Under the pieces are notes generated by a model that worked only from the letters and a program-made list of their open reading frames with translations, made no database searches and was not told the DNA's origin. Below, piece by piece: positions 1 to 7,590 of a DNA stretch of 52,622 nucleotides. Numbering within the stretch: the first letter of the stretch is position 1; each line of letters begins with the position of its first letter. Source of the DNA: a virus; IMG/VR virus record IMGVR_UViG_3300023223_001004, positions 1 to 52,622 of that record. One strand, given 5' to 3'. Position numbers and translations under genes: made by a program.

Positions 1-144
1 GTTACGCGAACATCTGTAGTAAATCCTTGAGGCGCTTTGTTGCCAGTACCCTTAATGATATTACGACCCTCGCCTTCAGCAAAAGCAATATTACCATCAG
101 TTAAGATTTCAGCTTCAACATCAAAGCCAGACATCATTAATAAA
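1..144. repeat. Terminal direct repeat, left copy (assembly overlap)
   Basis: These 144 bases are identical to the last 144 bases of the window (52479-52622). The repeat lies inside the major capsid gene, and the capsid reading frame continues exactly across the join. It is therefore best read as overlap from a circular or circularly permuted assembly, not as a physical terminal repeat. Confidence 0.93.
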
Positions 145-857
145 TCACGGGTTATCGGTACAGTTACCGCTTGACGATGAACAGTTAATTGTTCTGTGCG
201 ATAATTCGATATACTTTCCGATGAGGTTTCACGCTCCCCTTCAAACTGCGCCTGAAGAATAGCGTCCCGCACTGGAATATCTAAAGTTTTACCAGAGATT
301 GTACGCACACGACATACCCCGCGAAGAGGTGATATTTCAACAATTTCGCGCTGCAAGTCATCTTGCTCAGGAGGCATTACTAGAGCGCCCCCTTCACTGT
401 CAGAATCAGTGCGAAGAGTCGCTTTCGTTACACCATTATTAATCCAGTGTTTTAATTCGTGCGGAGTAATATCACCCTTGGCATATGCTGTAAGCTTTTC
501 GTACTCTTCAGTAGACTTCCAGTTAGCTACTGCATTGATATTTCCTTTGCGAGCAATTTCGATTTCCATTTCTTCCATGTGCTCTTGCATTTCTTTCTGC
601 TTCGTTTCAGCTTCAAGAGCAGCAGCAACTGATTGCTGATTTGTTTTTTCGAAGACATCAAGTTTTTTATGAATATCATCGATTTTAGTTTCTTGATCTG
701 CAGTTCGCTTACCGGCTTCTTTCAGTTCGGCAATTGAATCAACTGTTTTGTGCAATTCATCGACTAAGTTTTTAAACTTAGATTCATCGAACTTCCCACC
801 TTCACCTACCGCAGAAGCAATGGCCCTGGGTAGCGTTCTTAATTTAGTTCGTAACAT
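1..857 (-). CDS. Major capsid protein, HK97 family, N-terminal part (cut by window edge)
   Basis: This is the first 285 codons of the HK97-fold capsid protein that forms the icosahedral shell. The gene continues at 52478 after joining the redundant ends, and 240 codons upstream of the methionine at 137 plus 189 codons give 429 residues. Residues 1-105 are highly charged and predicted helical or coiled coil (many K, E and Q). This matches the scaffolding delta domain that the prohead protease removes in this family. The capsid fold begins near residue 110. The ATG at 857 lies 2 nt after the protease stop, giving the order portal, minor head protein, protease, capsid. Family assignment rests on architecture, order and sequence pattern. 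Only the split is unusual, and it is artificial. Confidence 0.9.
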   Translation of the reverse strand, partial: MLRTKLRTLPRAIASAVGEGGKFDESKFKNLVDELHKTVDSIAELKEAGKRTADQETKIDDIHKKLDVFEKTNQQSVAAALEAETKQKEMQEHMEEMEIEIARKGNINAVANWKSTEEYEKLTAYAKGDITPHELKHWINNGVTKATLRTDSDSEGGALVMPPEQDDLQREIVEISPLRGVCRVRTISGKTLDIPVRDAILQAQFEGERETSSESISNYRTEQLTVHRQAVTVPITRDLLMMSGFDVEAEILTDGNIAFAEGEGRNIIKGTGNKAPQGFTTDVRV

Positions 858-859
858 AA

Positions 860-1945
860 CTATTTTCCTGTTAGTTGAGAGTTAATGTTATTCACTACTT
901 CGAGTGCCTTTGTGAAATCAACATCTCGTTGACCTCCAAGATCAACATCTCGTTGCTCCTGTTCCCAGTTCTTAGTAGATTCTACAATAAACTCAGCGCC
1001 TTTACGGGTAAAGCCAACTGAGCGTAAAACTTCTTCCATCTTACGGATAGAGTCGATAGGGCCAAATACGCCCTTAATGTACTCTACATCGAAAGATTTA
1101 GTGAATGGGGACTCAAGCCCCATCTTCTTATAATAAGACTCAACATGATTAATAACGGCTGGTCTATCGGTATCTGGTATGTTAACTCCGCCTCTTGCAC
1201 CTTGTAATGCACCAGCAGCTGCAAATATTCCACGCGGTACGGCTACCATACGACCATCGACTATATCAACAAATGGGAGTTTATAAGATCCAAATTCTTC
1301 TGCATTCTCACGGTCATACCAAAAAAATGCATCTTTATATGAAGCGTTAGGGGATTCAGTCGATCCGGTAAATTCTCGGACTCGACCATCTGCAGCATCA
1401 CTGTCCCATGACATTTCTCTACTGGCTAAAGGTAAGTCCTGAAATGTTGTCGCTGTTTTCATGCCAGTTACTACAGCTAACGGATTAGCAGGAATAGGTA
1501 CTAACGATATTTCCCATAACTTCAGCTTCTCGATTATGCGTCTACCTGCTTCCATTATTTGATCAATAATACTAAAGCCAATAGACATAGCTTTAAGTGA
1601 CCCAATCTTCATTTGAGGGATAACTCTACCTCTCACAAGGTCGTCTGATTTTGGTAACTTTCCTTTAACAAACAAACCTTCAGGGGTTACTTCAAATGAA
1701 ATAAAAATACCGATAGGCTCACTCATATCGTGAACCCATAATAATGGAGGGCTTTCAGATCTGATTTCTGCTATATCAAAAGCGCCTTGCTTAATAATAT
1801 CTCCATCACGATCAACATTACCGAATGTAGAAGCCAACCCTTCAAAGAAGAAAAAATCAGGATCGCTGTCGTCGATTTGCTTTATTTCAAAAGGTATAAC
1901 CTTTTTGCATAAGTGTTGTGGTGATTTAGTGAAATAATTTCGCAT
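860..1945 (-). CDS. HK97-family prohead protease (peptidase S78) with extra C-terminal domain
   Basis: This serine protease cleaves the capsid delta domain and itself during prohead maturation. Residues about 15-190 show the S78 pattern: FEGLASTFGNVDRDGDII, then LLWVHDMSEPIG with the catalytic-type His, then GSLKAMSIGF with the Ser, and WEISLVPIPANP. A second domain (about 200-310) has the pattern YKLPFVDIVDGRMVAVPRG and AVINHVESYYKKMG. It is often fused to phage proteases and has unknown function. I chose the ATG at 1945 because AAAGG lies 8 nt upstream. Upstream in-frame ATGs lack a ribosome site and overlap the previous gene. The C-terminus carries a duplicated QRDVD motif from a 24-bp DNA repeat. 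Confidence 0.88.
   Translation of the reverse strand: MRNYFTKSPQHLCKKVIPFEIKQIDDSDPDFFFFEGLASTFGNVDRDGDIIKQGAFDIAEIRSESPPLLWVHDMSEPIGIFISFEVTPEGLFVKGKLPKSDDLVRGRVIPQMKIGSLKAMSIGFSIIDQIMEAGRRIIEKLKLWEISLVPIPANPLAVVTGMKTATTFQDLPLASREMSWDSDAADGRVREFTGSTESPNASYKDAFFWYDRENAEEFGSYKLPFVDIVDGRMVAVPRGIFAAAGALQGARGGVNIPDTDRPAVINHVESYYKKMGLESPFTKSFDVEYIKGVFGPIDSIRKMEEVLRSVGFTRKGAEFIVESTKNWEQEQRDVDLGGQRDVDFTKALEVVNNINSQLTGK
917..955 (-). repeat. Short tandem duplication in protease 3' end
   Basis: ATCAACATCTCGTTG occurs at 917-931 and again at 941-955 (period 24 bp, frame-preserving). It adds a second QRDVD motif to the protease C-terminus. Confidence 0.8.
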
Positions 1946-1967
1946 AGCAATACCTTTGAAATTTATA

Positions 1968-2732
1968 TTATCCATAATAAGCTGAACACCGACACTTTGC
2001 AACATTGTCAATGGTAGCCCCTTGGCTTGTATCACCTGGGAACATTAATGATTGATTCTGTACTATAAACGGCTTATTAGTTGGTACACGTTGTTTATTA
2101 GCCGCCAAATGTGAGTCACGCTGCTTGCCATCAACAATAGTTGTCCAATCTTTGGTTAATGTAGAAGCCGGCTGATGTACAACACTGACCACAAATGGAA
2201 TTAAACCTCCAACTACTTCGGCCTCTGTTAATTTCGTGACTTCAGCTGAGTTCTGAGTTTCAGTTAATCCAATAGTAACTGCTCTCACGTCAAATCTCTT
2301 TTGTAAAATATTACCGGCAACTAGCGCTATATTGGTTGGGTTAACTTCCACGCCCTCTTCTTGAAGCGATGTCATAGCCCCGCTGACAGCTTTGACCAAT
2401 TGATTTTGATTTGTTTCAGTAATAATCTGAGATTGCTCTAACGCTCTCCGTGTGAACCAAGGAAGAAGTGCGGCATCTATCTCATCGTCAGTTTGATCTT
2501 TCCTAAGACTACGTTTGAATTTATTTGATACCTCAAAATAGTGTGTATTAAGAGCGTCATTAAAATCATCCCGGTAAGATGAAGCTATTATAATGCTATT
2601 GGTCTTGACATATTCTCTTTTGAAATCACGTATCATACCATCGAAGATATTTGACACCGTTCTTTGTAAGGATTTTTCAAGGGTTAGCTTCTTGGCTAAA
2701 TCCTGCCTAGCTTGTTTAATCGGTGTCGTCAT
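1968..2732 (-). CDS. Minor head protein, SPP1 gp7 / Mu gpF-like
   Basis: This is a head morphogenesis protein usually found between portal and protease. It is thought to sit inside the head near the portal and to help DNA delivery. The protein has 254 aa. The C-terminal 60 residues carry the family signature: W-T-x-x-V-D, then RDSHLAANKQRV, PFIVQNQSLMFPGDTSQGA and a final CRCSAYYG. The N-terminal two thirds are helical and less conserved. It overlaps the portal 3' end by 17 bp and is translationally coupled. The assignment is by signature and position. Confidence 0.82.
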   Translation of the reverse strand: MTTPIKQARQDLAKKLTLEKSLQRTVSNIFDGMIRDFKREYVKTNSIIIASSYRDDFNDALNTHYFEVSNKFKRSLRKDQTDDEIDAALLPWFTRRALEQSQIITETNQNQLVKAVSGAMTSLQEEGVEVNPTNIALVAGNILQKRFDVRAVTIGLTETQNSAEVTKLTEAEVVGGLIPFVVSVVHQPASTLTKDWTTIVDGKQRDSHLAANKQRVPTNKPFIVQNQSLMFPGDTSQGATIDNVAKCRCSAYYG

Positions 2733-4023
2733 CGAATACTCTTGGATTAGTTAAATCTTCATCTGAAGCTACCGGTAACATTGTCGCAGGCTTGTAAAGT
2801 GAATCAGCACCTTCTGAAAGTGGCTCTCTACCAAGTAATCCACGTATCTCGTTATCAGTCTCAACATTCAAATCTTTCCTAGTCTTAAGCTGATTGAGGC
2901 GTCTGGTTTGCAATGCTTCAATACTGTCTTCGTCAATACCTAACCTGAACACACTTGGATCAAGACCATATCTTGATATAAGCATTCTACTTAAGTTACC
3001 GTATATTTTTTTAGTTAATGGCAATACAGCATCATCATAGAGGGCTAATTTAGCTTCTGATTTATTATTGAATGTCGAACTTCCTTGATTAGCAAACTCA
3101 AGCGGTACTTTATAGATACCATATATTGATTCTTTACTTAGCATTCTGAGATTGACAAAATCCATATCTTTGTTTGATGTACCGAATTCTTTAAGATCCA
3201 TATCTTCAGCATCTACTACACCAATCTGAGCACCGCTAGTTCCACCAAATTGGGCCATTATTCGATTCTTAATGGTCTGGAAGTCTTCATCTCCAAGTTG
3301 TGTCTTGACGTTAAACACTAGTGATAAACGCCCACCCTTCTCAAGCATGTTGTTGTTATGCTTATGACCTAAAATCTGTTGGCGAATATCATCTGCTGCT
3401 ATACCGAGTAATGATTGACCACGAACTGCTGAATTCTCCCGGGTAGAAAACCCTCTTGCCTGATATAAGTTGGTTAAATTATCCCTTTGGTAGGTGACAG
3501 AGCCTTTAACATTCTTTCTATTATAGTTACCTGACCCTATTACATCTGATATAGATATGCTGGTAGTAAACCCATCACCACCCCTCACTACAGACATATG
3601 GCGAGGACTTAATGGGATTAGTTCAAGTGGTGGCTTTTCTAAACGTCCAATAGCAAGAACATAAAACTCATCTGTAACGAGATAGTTTGTAGCCAGATTC
3701 TTCTTGAAAAGTTGGCTGTCATAATCACGAGAAGGATTATTCAACAGATCAAGAATAGGATGATCTTTAATAATAATATCAACACCATCTTTCTTTTCAA
3801 TCAATACGGGTTCTATCTGAGCAAACTGTTCTGATATTAATTCTATTGGGGATGCTACAGCTGAAGAGTTTTCATAAAAGAAAATAGCTTTACTTGGAGG
3901 AATAGAAGTGCCAGCAAATGATAAAAAAGAGCTTGTGAGCTCATCAAAGTTAACAACTGTGGTGGCGCTCTTAGATTCTTCTGGGGCAAATAGCTTTGCT
4001 ATAGCTTTATGGATTAGATTCAT
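2716..4023 (-). CDS. Portal protein, HK97 gp3-like
   Basis: This protein forms the dodecameric ring at the packaging vertex, through which the terminase loads DNA and to which the tail attaches. Its 435 residues show typical portal-family stretches: LISEQFAQIEPVLIEKKDG near 60-80, PSRDYDSQLFKKNLATNYL near 100, LSKESIYGIYKVPLEFANQG near 295-310, and a helical stem. Length and position between terminase and minor head protein agree. The upstream 45 bp contain a decayed copy of the terL 3' end. An 830-bp plus-strand cassette now separates portal from terL. Confidence 0.88.
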   Translation of the reverse strand: MNLIHKAIAKLFAPEESKSATTVVNFDELTSSFLSFAGTSIPPSKAIFFYENSSAVASPIELISEQFAQIEPVLIEKKDGVDIIIKDHPILDLLNNPSRDYDSQLFKKNLATNYLVTDEFYVLAIGRLEKPPLELIPLSPRHMSVVRGGDGFTTSISISDVIGSGNYNRKNVKGSVTYQRDNLTNLYQARGFSTRENSAVRGQSLLGIAADDIRQQILGHKHNNNMLEKGGRLSLVFNVKTQLGDEDFQTIKNRIMAQFGGTSGAQIGVVDAEDMDLKEFGTSNKDMDFVNLRMLSKESIYGIYKVPLEFANQGSSTFNNKSEAKLALYDDAVLPLTKKIYGNLSRMLISRYGLDPSVFRLGIDEDSIEALQTRRLNQLKTRKDLNVETDNEIRGLLGREPLSEGADSLYKPATMLPVASDEDLTNPRVFDDDTD

Positions 4024-4033
4024 TATGGAGCCC

Positions 4034-4068
4034 GAAATTTATACCAATTTTAAGTTTACCAGATAATT
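4034..4068 (-). repeat. Decayed duplicate of the terL 3' end
   Basis: 35 bases match 4899-4933, the true terL C-terminal codons, at 31 of 35 positions, and all four differences are transitions. On the minus strand in the terL frame it reads LSGKLKIGINF against LSGKLKTGVNF in terL. The frame then runs into the portal start. The simplest reading is that this was the original end of terL, abutting portal, before the cassette at 4070-4890 arrived with a replacement end. Confidence 0.8.
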
Positions 4069-4093
4069 AAACTATTTAAACCATAACAATTCT

Positions 4094-4134
4094 CACTGGT
4101 CTAATCTGTTTATCATAATTTATGTGCAATAGTT
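4094..4134 (+). promoter_or_regulatory. FadR-like box plus -10 element, promoter of the moron cassette
   Basis: CACTGGTCTAATCTGTT at 4094-4110 is followed after 16 bp by TGTGCAATAGTT-type sequence (4127-4134). The whole promoter and leader closely resemble those of the minus-strand gene starting at 18135. Confidence 0.72.
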
Positions 4135-4162
4135 AAATCTCACAAACGAATAGGGAATGAAA

Positions 4163-4552
4163 ATGGACATAAACGATCTAACAATTGGTCAAGCTAAAGA
4201 ATTATCATCAATGTTTGGTGGTCAAAGTCAGTTGGTTTCGGCTGGAATTTTAATAGACGCTATCGGCAAGTATGTAATTGTGCGAAGCAGAAATGAAGGT
4301 ATTAATGCGGGAATATTAAAGGCTGCTGATGATACAGGATGTGTTTTATCTGATGCCAAAAGGGTTTGGTATCATAAGCCAAAGGATAGTAAAACTTCTT
4401 GGTATGAAGGAGTAGCTAAAAGTGGGTTGGATGATAGTTCTAAGATATCTTGCTCTGTGTCTGAAAAATATATCATTGAAGATTACTCGATAACCGTATG
4501 TACTGATGAAGCAAGGGAGTCGATTTGTGGGATGAAGTCTCATGAAAGTTAA
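4163..4552 (+). CDS. Conserved small cassette protein, possibly DUF6948-like
   Basis: This 129-residue soluble protein has no recognised catalytic motif. It opens MDINDLTIGQAKELSSMFGG and contains GKYVIVRSRNEGINAG, then WYHKPKDSKTSWYEGVAKSGL, which I associate from memory with a phage/prophage family of unknown function (DUF6948). The start at 4163 places GGGA 6 nt upstream, as at 22041 and 24990. The ATG at 4157 would be too close. It is the only plus-strand gene in the late region, has its own box promoter, and overlaps the Gly-rich gene by 11 bp. This looks like a moron. The function is unknown. Confidence 0.7.
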   Translation: MDINDLTIGQAKELSSMFGGQSQLVSAGILIDAIGKYVIVRSRNEGINAGILKAADDTGCVLSDAKRVWYHKPKDSKTSWYEGVAKSGLDDSSKISCSVSEKYIIEDYSITVCTDEARESICGMKSHES

Positions 4553-4790
4553 CTCAATAAAGCAAAACTGGAATGGCTATGGCTCTGGCGATGGCGATGG
4601 CTCTGGCTATGGCGATGGCTATGGCTCTGGCTATGGCGATGGCGATGGCGATGGCTCTGGCTATGGCGATGGCTATGGCTCTGGCTATGGCGATGGCTAT
4701 GGCGATGGCTCTGGCTATGGCGATGGCTATGGCTCTGGCTATGGCGATGGCTATGGCTATGGCTATGGCTCTGGCTCTGGCTATGGGTGA
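4542..4790 (+). CDS. Gly/Tyr/Ser/Asp repeat protein encoded by a hexanucleotide minisatellite
   Basis: An 82-residue product has a short head (MKVNSIKQNWN) followed by about 70 residues in which every second residue is Gly, alternating with Tyr, Ser or Asp. It overlaps the 129-aa gene by 11 bp (ATG inside its last codons), so the two are probably coupled. Each 6-nt unit encodes Gly-X, so gain or loss of units keeps the frame. Such sequence is expected to be disordered, sticky or phase-separating. No function is known to me. The same DNA also opens long Ala-Ile and Met-Ala frames, which are artefacts of the repeat. Confidence 0.65.
   Translation: MKVNSIKQNWNGYGSGDGDGSGYGDGYGSGYGDGDGDGSGYGDGYGSGYGDGYGDGSGYGDGYGSGYGDGYGYGYGSGSGYG
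4575..4786 (+). repeat. Hexanucleotide minisatellite GGC(TAT/GAT/TCT)
   Basis: About 35 tandem hexamers of form GGCTAT, GGCGAT or GGCTCT, arranged in higher-order 12-, 18- and 24-bp periods. It is GC-rich relative to the surrounding AT-rich genome and prone to slippage. Confidence 0.95.
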
Positions 4791-4805
4791 ATAAAAAATT
4801 TCTAG

Positions 4806-4821
4806 GCCGAAATAAATCGGC
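4806..4821. other. Small hairpin after the repeat gene
   Basis: GCCGA, a 6-nt loop, then TCGGC. There is no T-run after it on the plus strand, so it is a weak terminator candidate at best. Confidence 0.35.
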
Positions 4822-4854
4822 GTGACTTTCCAGTCCACATAAACACTAAAACAA

Positions 4855-4885
4855 GACGAAAATAACTATTATGGTTATTTTCGTC
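4855..4885. terminator. Perfect 12-bp stem between cassette and terL 3' ends
   Basis: GACGAAAATAAC, loop TATTATG, then GTTATTTTCGTC. It lies between the convergent Gly-rich gene and terL. No strong T-tract follows on either strand, so it may act as a bidirectional barrier or a transcript-end stabiliser rather than a classical terminator. Confidence 0.5.
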
Positions 4886-4886
4886 A

Positions 4887-6143
4887 TTATATGAACTCGA
4901 AGTTTACACCAGTTTTAAGTTTGCCAGATAATTCGAGGAGAGCATACACGCCTGCATCTAATCTATTTGGAGAGTAAGTAGATGTGAGTGGTACATATTC
5001 TTGATATTCCTCTTCTAATTTATCTAGCCCATCGGCATGGCGAACTAATCCCTGTTCGTATAAAGCACTTATCGGTTCTGCACGAGCATATTTCCCTTGC
5101 TTGGCATGAACTTTAATTATTTTACCTTTAAACCCCTTGCCCCGCAAGATGGTCTCTATCATATCACCACCTTGATTGGTTTCAACTACAATCGCGGCGG
5201 CATTATATTCGTCGTATGAGTCCATTGCAATTTGAGCCCATTTGTTTGGACTAGCCACTGCACTAAGGTCTTTATCTACAGAAAGAGACTTATCTTCATA
5301 CCGTGAAGCGACAACAATACCACACTCATCAGAATCTTCATGTGCAGTCGTTGATGGATCAACAGCAACTACCGTCCTAACCCTTGGACCCTTGTTCTCA
5401 ACTAGCTTGCATTGGATTATCATATCATAATCCCAAAGCGCTCCTTCTACGTCAGTCGAAAACTTACCAAGTTTAAATCTTTCTCGTTCTCTTTTTGATA
5501 GCGTGTCTAATAGTTCTTCATAATCTTCTGATATATTTTCCTTGTTGTCTTCTGGATTCATCGTAACGTAAGGAATTTTTTTCTTTAATGGATCCCCATC
5601 TATCGGATTAACGCCCTCGATGAAATATTTATATGTCCAGTGTTTTTTAGATGGTGGATTAAAGTCATACCATAACCGGTTAACTAACCCTGTCTTTTGT
5701 GCCAATCTGGTTTTAAGCATATTGACCGCGGCGAAATCTACCTGGGATGCTTCATTAATATAAATGGTCGCATATTCGTTGCCGAGTATTTTCTCCATTC
5801 TATCTTTTGAATCTATACCACCAAACCAAACTTGAGCGCCATTTGATGCTTCTAAAAACCAATCCTGTTTATTTTCCTTCCATACCAAGTCAGGGTTTAA
5901 CATCTTGGAAACTTTCTTCCAAGTGTCATACCAAACTGATTGTTTTACGTGGTTGAATCTTAATCGAACTATGAGGTGTCTTGAATCAGGTTCTTTTAAT
6001 GCCCGTAGCATGATGGCAAGACAAATGATTGCTGTCTTACCGGAGCGTCCACCACCTAACAAAGCGGCTTCCACTCCCTTGGAAAGTATTTTTATTGCTT
6101 CACGTTGCTTATCTGTCTTTTTGAATGTCCTGGTACATGGCAT
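4887..6143 (-). CDS. terL: Terminase large subunit (ATPase and nuclease)
   Basis: This is the motor that pumps DNA through the portal and cuts it. Its 418 residues carry Walker A GGGRSGKT (30-37), Walker B-like ATIYINEAS with catalytic E131, and a coupling segment near FNPPS (161-165). The RNase H-like nuclease residues are D262 in VAVDPST, E321 in VVETNQGG and D396 in NRLDAGVY. The C-terminus ELSGKLKTGVNFEFI is the segment duplicated at 4034-4068, so the present terL end appears to have come with the inserted cassette. It follows terS and a small gene in the late operon. Confidence 0.93.
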   Translation of the reverse strand: MPCTRTFKKTDKQREAIKILSKGVEAALLGGGRSGKTAIICLAIMLRALKEPDSRHLIVRLRFNHVKQSVWYDTWKKVSKMLNPDLVWKENKQDWFLEASNGAQVWFGGIDSKDRMEKILGNEYATIYINEASQVDFAAVNMLKTRLAQKTGLVNRLWYDFNPPSKKHWTYKYFIEGVNPIDGDPLKKKIPYVTMNPEDNKENISEDYEELLDTLSKRERERFKLGKFSTDVEGALWDYDMIIQCKLVENKGPRVRTVVAVDPSTTAHEDSDECGIVVASRYEDKSLSVDKDLSAVASPNKWAQIAMDSYDEYNAAAIVVETNQGGDMIETILRGKGFKGKIIKVHAKQGKYARAEPISALYEQGLVRHADGLDKLEEEYQEYVPLTSTYSPNRLDAGVYALLELSGKLKTGVNFEFI

Positions 6144-6147
6144 TTTA

Positions 6148-6342
6148 TTATTTAAGTTCTAGCTTACGAGGAGTAGCTAAATGTTTTACGGAAGGAATAT
6201 AAAATCTTTTACAAAAAAACATCACGGCAGGCTCGTTAATTTTAACACTCTCAGTATCAATACAATAAAAAGGGCATTTATCAAGTACTGATTGAACCTT
6301 GGATAACCACTCTGTTTGCTTTTTATTATAAATCTTCTTCAT
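6148..6342 (-). CDS. Small protein between terminase genes, unknown
   Basis: 64 residues beginning MKKIYNKKQTEWL, basic, with two Cys (CPFYC) and a hydrophobic VMFFCKRFYIP stretch. The ATG at 6342 lies 17 bp inside the terS 3' end with AGG just upstream. A longer upstream in-frame extension is terS shadow. It ends 4 nt before terL starts. No homology is recognised. Position suggests a packaging accessory, but that is inference only. Confidence 0.6.
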   Translation of the reverse strand: MKKIYNKKQTEWLSKVQSVLDKCPFYCIDTESVKINEPAVMFFCKRFYIPSVKHLATPRKLELK

Positions 6343-6790
6343 CTTTAGCCTGTACAACTTCCACTGTAGATACTGCGGTTTCTTGTTTATCGACAAGGCC
6401 CAAATCTCTGGCAATGATGTTAGGGTTAAGGAGTCCAGCGCTTGCACCTTCGAACTTCTGAGTTTTGATAACATTCTTAATTTTTTTTATGACACGGGAA
6501 AAATCTTTTCCTTCATCTGTATCTAAATTGAGATCCGATTCAAATTTAGTTAAGTATTCTGGGTGAGTATCAATGAATATACAAAGCCCTGAGATAGTCA
6601 TAGCTCGCATTAAATTCTTTTTACCCGTTACCGCACCTTGAAACACAATTGAGTCTGTGAGCGGGTTATCATGCGCCCATGTGAAGTATTCTGTTGCGGC
6701 ATTCCACATGTCTTCAGCTGTTGCGAATATCTTCTTTCTTCCATGTGTTGCTCTTGCTTCCCAGAACTTATTATTTTTAGGAGCGCCCAA
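6326..6790 (-). CDS. terS: Terminase small subunit, P22 gp3-like
   Basis: This protein recognises the pac site on concatemeric DNA and hands it to TerL. The 154 residues match phage P22 gp3 in recognisable blocks: KFWEARATHGRKK near the start, MWNAATEYFTW, MRAMTISGLCIFIDTHPEYL, and GLLNPNIIARDLGL near 125. P22 gp3 starts headful packaging at a pac site inside its own gene, so a pac site within this gene is plausible. That fits the circularly permuted assembly. The start is TTG (6790) with GAGG upstream. It is the first gene of the late operon. Confidence 0.88.
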   Translation of the reverse strand: MGAPKNNKFWEARATHGRKKIFATAEDMWNAATEYFTWAHDNPLTDSIVFQGAVTGKKNLMRAMTISGLCIFIDTHPEYLTKFESDLNLDTDEGKDFSRVIKKIKNVIKTQKFEGASAGLLNPNIIARDLGLVDKQETAVSTVEVVQAKDEEDL

Positions 6791-6829
6791 TTGAACCTCG
6801 TTGATTAATTAAATTGATATCGTAACGCA

Positions 6830-6858
6830 ACTATACCTTTCTAATCCATAAAAGTAAA
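6830..6858 (-). promoter_or_regulatory. Sigma70-like promoter of the late operon
   Basis: On the minus strand TTTACT, 17 bp, TATAGT, about 40 bp upstream of the terS start. The -35 hexamer overlaps the T-tract of the terminator at 6855-6881. No FadR-like box is present, so late control appears distinct from the early arms. Confidence 0.55.
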
Positions 6859-6881
6859 AAAGCCCCTCTAAATTGAGGGGC
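6855..6881 (-). terminator. Rho-independent terminator ending the left early arm
   Basis: On the minus strand GCCCCTC, 6-nt loop, GAGGGGC, then six Ts. It lies between the last early gene (6974) and the late promoter. Confidence 0.88.
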
Positions 6882-6973
6882 AAACGATGCTTGGGAACAT
6901 CTATATTGTAACACACTTAATATTGGAAACATGTTAACAATAGTTTAACAAATACTATAAATCAAATTATTCG

Positions 6974-7168
6974 TTAATCTATCTTTTCAGCGATGTCTGA
7001 TAAGTTGTTATAAAACCAACCCGCCTTAAATGGTGAATATTCTAATTCAACCATATCACCATTCACAGATGTACAAACTACAATATTGCCCTCAACTAAA
7101 TCAACACCGCTAAAGTACCCTACAAGAGTAGTATCCTTTGTTAGTATCCAATCTCCAAGCGTGTCCAT
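6974..7168 (-). CDS. Small early protein, unknown
   Basis: 64 residues, acidic, rich in beta-strand-forming residues (NIVVCTSVNGDMVELEYSPF), with no membrane segment. It is the last gene of the left early arm before the strong terminator, 16 nt after the YkgJ-like gene. A small SH3-like or regulatory fold is possible. No family recognised. Confidence 0.6.
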   Translation of the reverse strand: MDTLGDWILTKDTTLVGYFSGVDLVEGNIVVCTSVNGDMVELEYSPFKAGWFYNNLSDIAEKID

Positions 7169-7184
7169 AAATAAATTCCTCGTA

Positions 7185-7586
7185 TCATTCAGTAAAATAA
7201 GTACAGTCTATTTTGTATAAGGGCACTTGAGTTTTCCTCATTTCTTCATTGGATTTACCATAGTGAGGGTATTGAGAACACATTCCAGGTCTATTTTCAT
7301 AATCCGAACAACCAACTCCATTGAAGTTTCTACATAGGAAATAAGATTGTTTATTACCAGCTAATTTAACTAAATGAGGATTGATTTTCTTTGCTCTACG
7401 CTTGCTTATCTTAATAAGTAAGTGATGGATACGGTTTTCTTGATGCAATAATTCATCACAGTTTTTGTATCCATACCTTCTGGTGTACGATTGCCACTCT
7501 CGTAATGATTTATCTTCAAGTACAGATAATACTTCGCAACATTTACTGCATCGAGCTCCATTTATTAAGCAGTGTTCTTTACTCAT
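7185..7586 (-). CDS. YkgJ-like cysteine-cluster protein
   Basis: 133 residues with the cysteine layout of the YkgJ/UPF0153 family: C13, C16 and C17 (CSKCC), then C-R-N-F-N-G-V-G-C near 84-92, RPGMCSQYP near 98-106 and a final Cys near 128. The family probably binds an Fe-S cluster or zinc, and its reaction is unknown. Phage copies occur in early regions. The middle of the protein is basic and helical. Family call fairly sure, role not. Confidence 0.7.
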   Translation of the reverse strand: MSKEHCLINGARCSKCCEVLSVLEDKSLREWQSYTRRYGYKNCDELLHQENRIHHLLIKISKRRAKKINPHLVKLAGNKQSYFLCRNFNGVGCSDYENRPGMCSQYPHYGKSNEEMRKTQVPLYKIDCTYFTE

Positions 7587-7590
7587 TATC

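Noticed and set aside
1-144. Physical direct terminal repeats of the virion DNA
   Set aside because: The repeat is short, lies within the capsid gene, and the reading frame is continuous across the join, so assembly overlap explains it.
4575-4786. Possible CRISPR array
   Set aside because: Units are contiguous hexamers with no spacers.
4554-4838. Long minus- and plus-strand frames made of Ala-Arg-Ile or Met-Ala-Leu repeats
   Set aside because: They are alternative readings of the hexamer minisatellite, without ribosome sites. Only the Gly-X frame has a coupled start.
6148-6474. 108-codon version of the gene between terS and terL
   Set aside because: The first 44 codons overlap terS in another frame. 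A ribosome site and coupling support the start at 6342.
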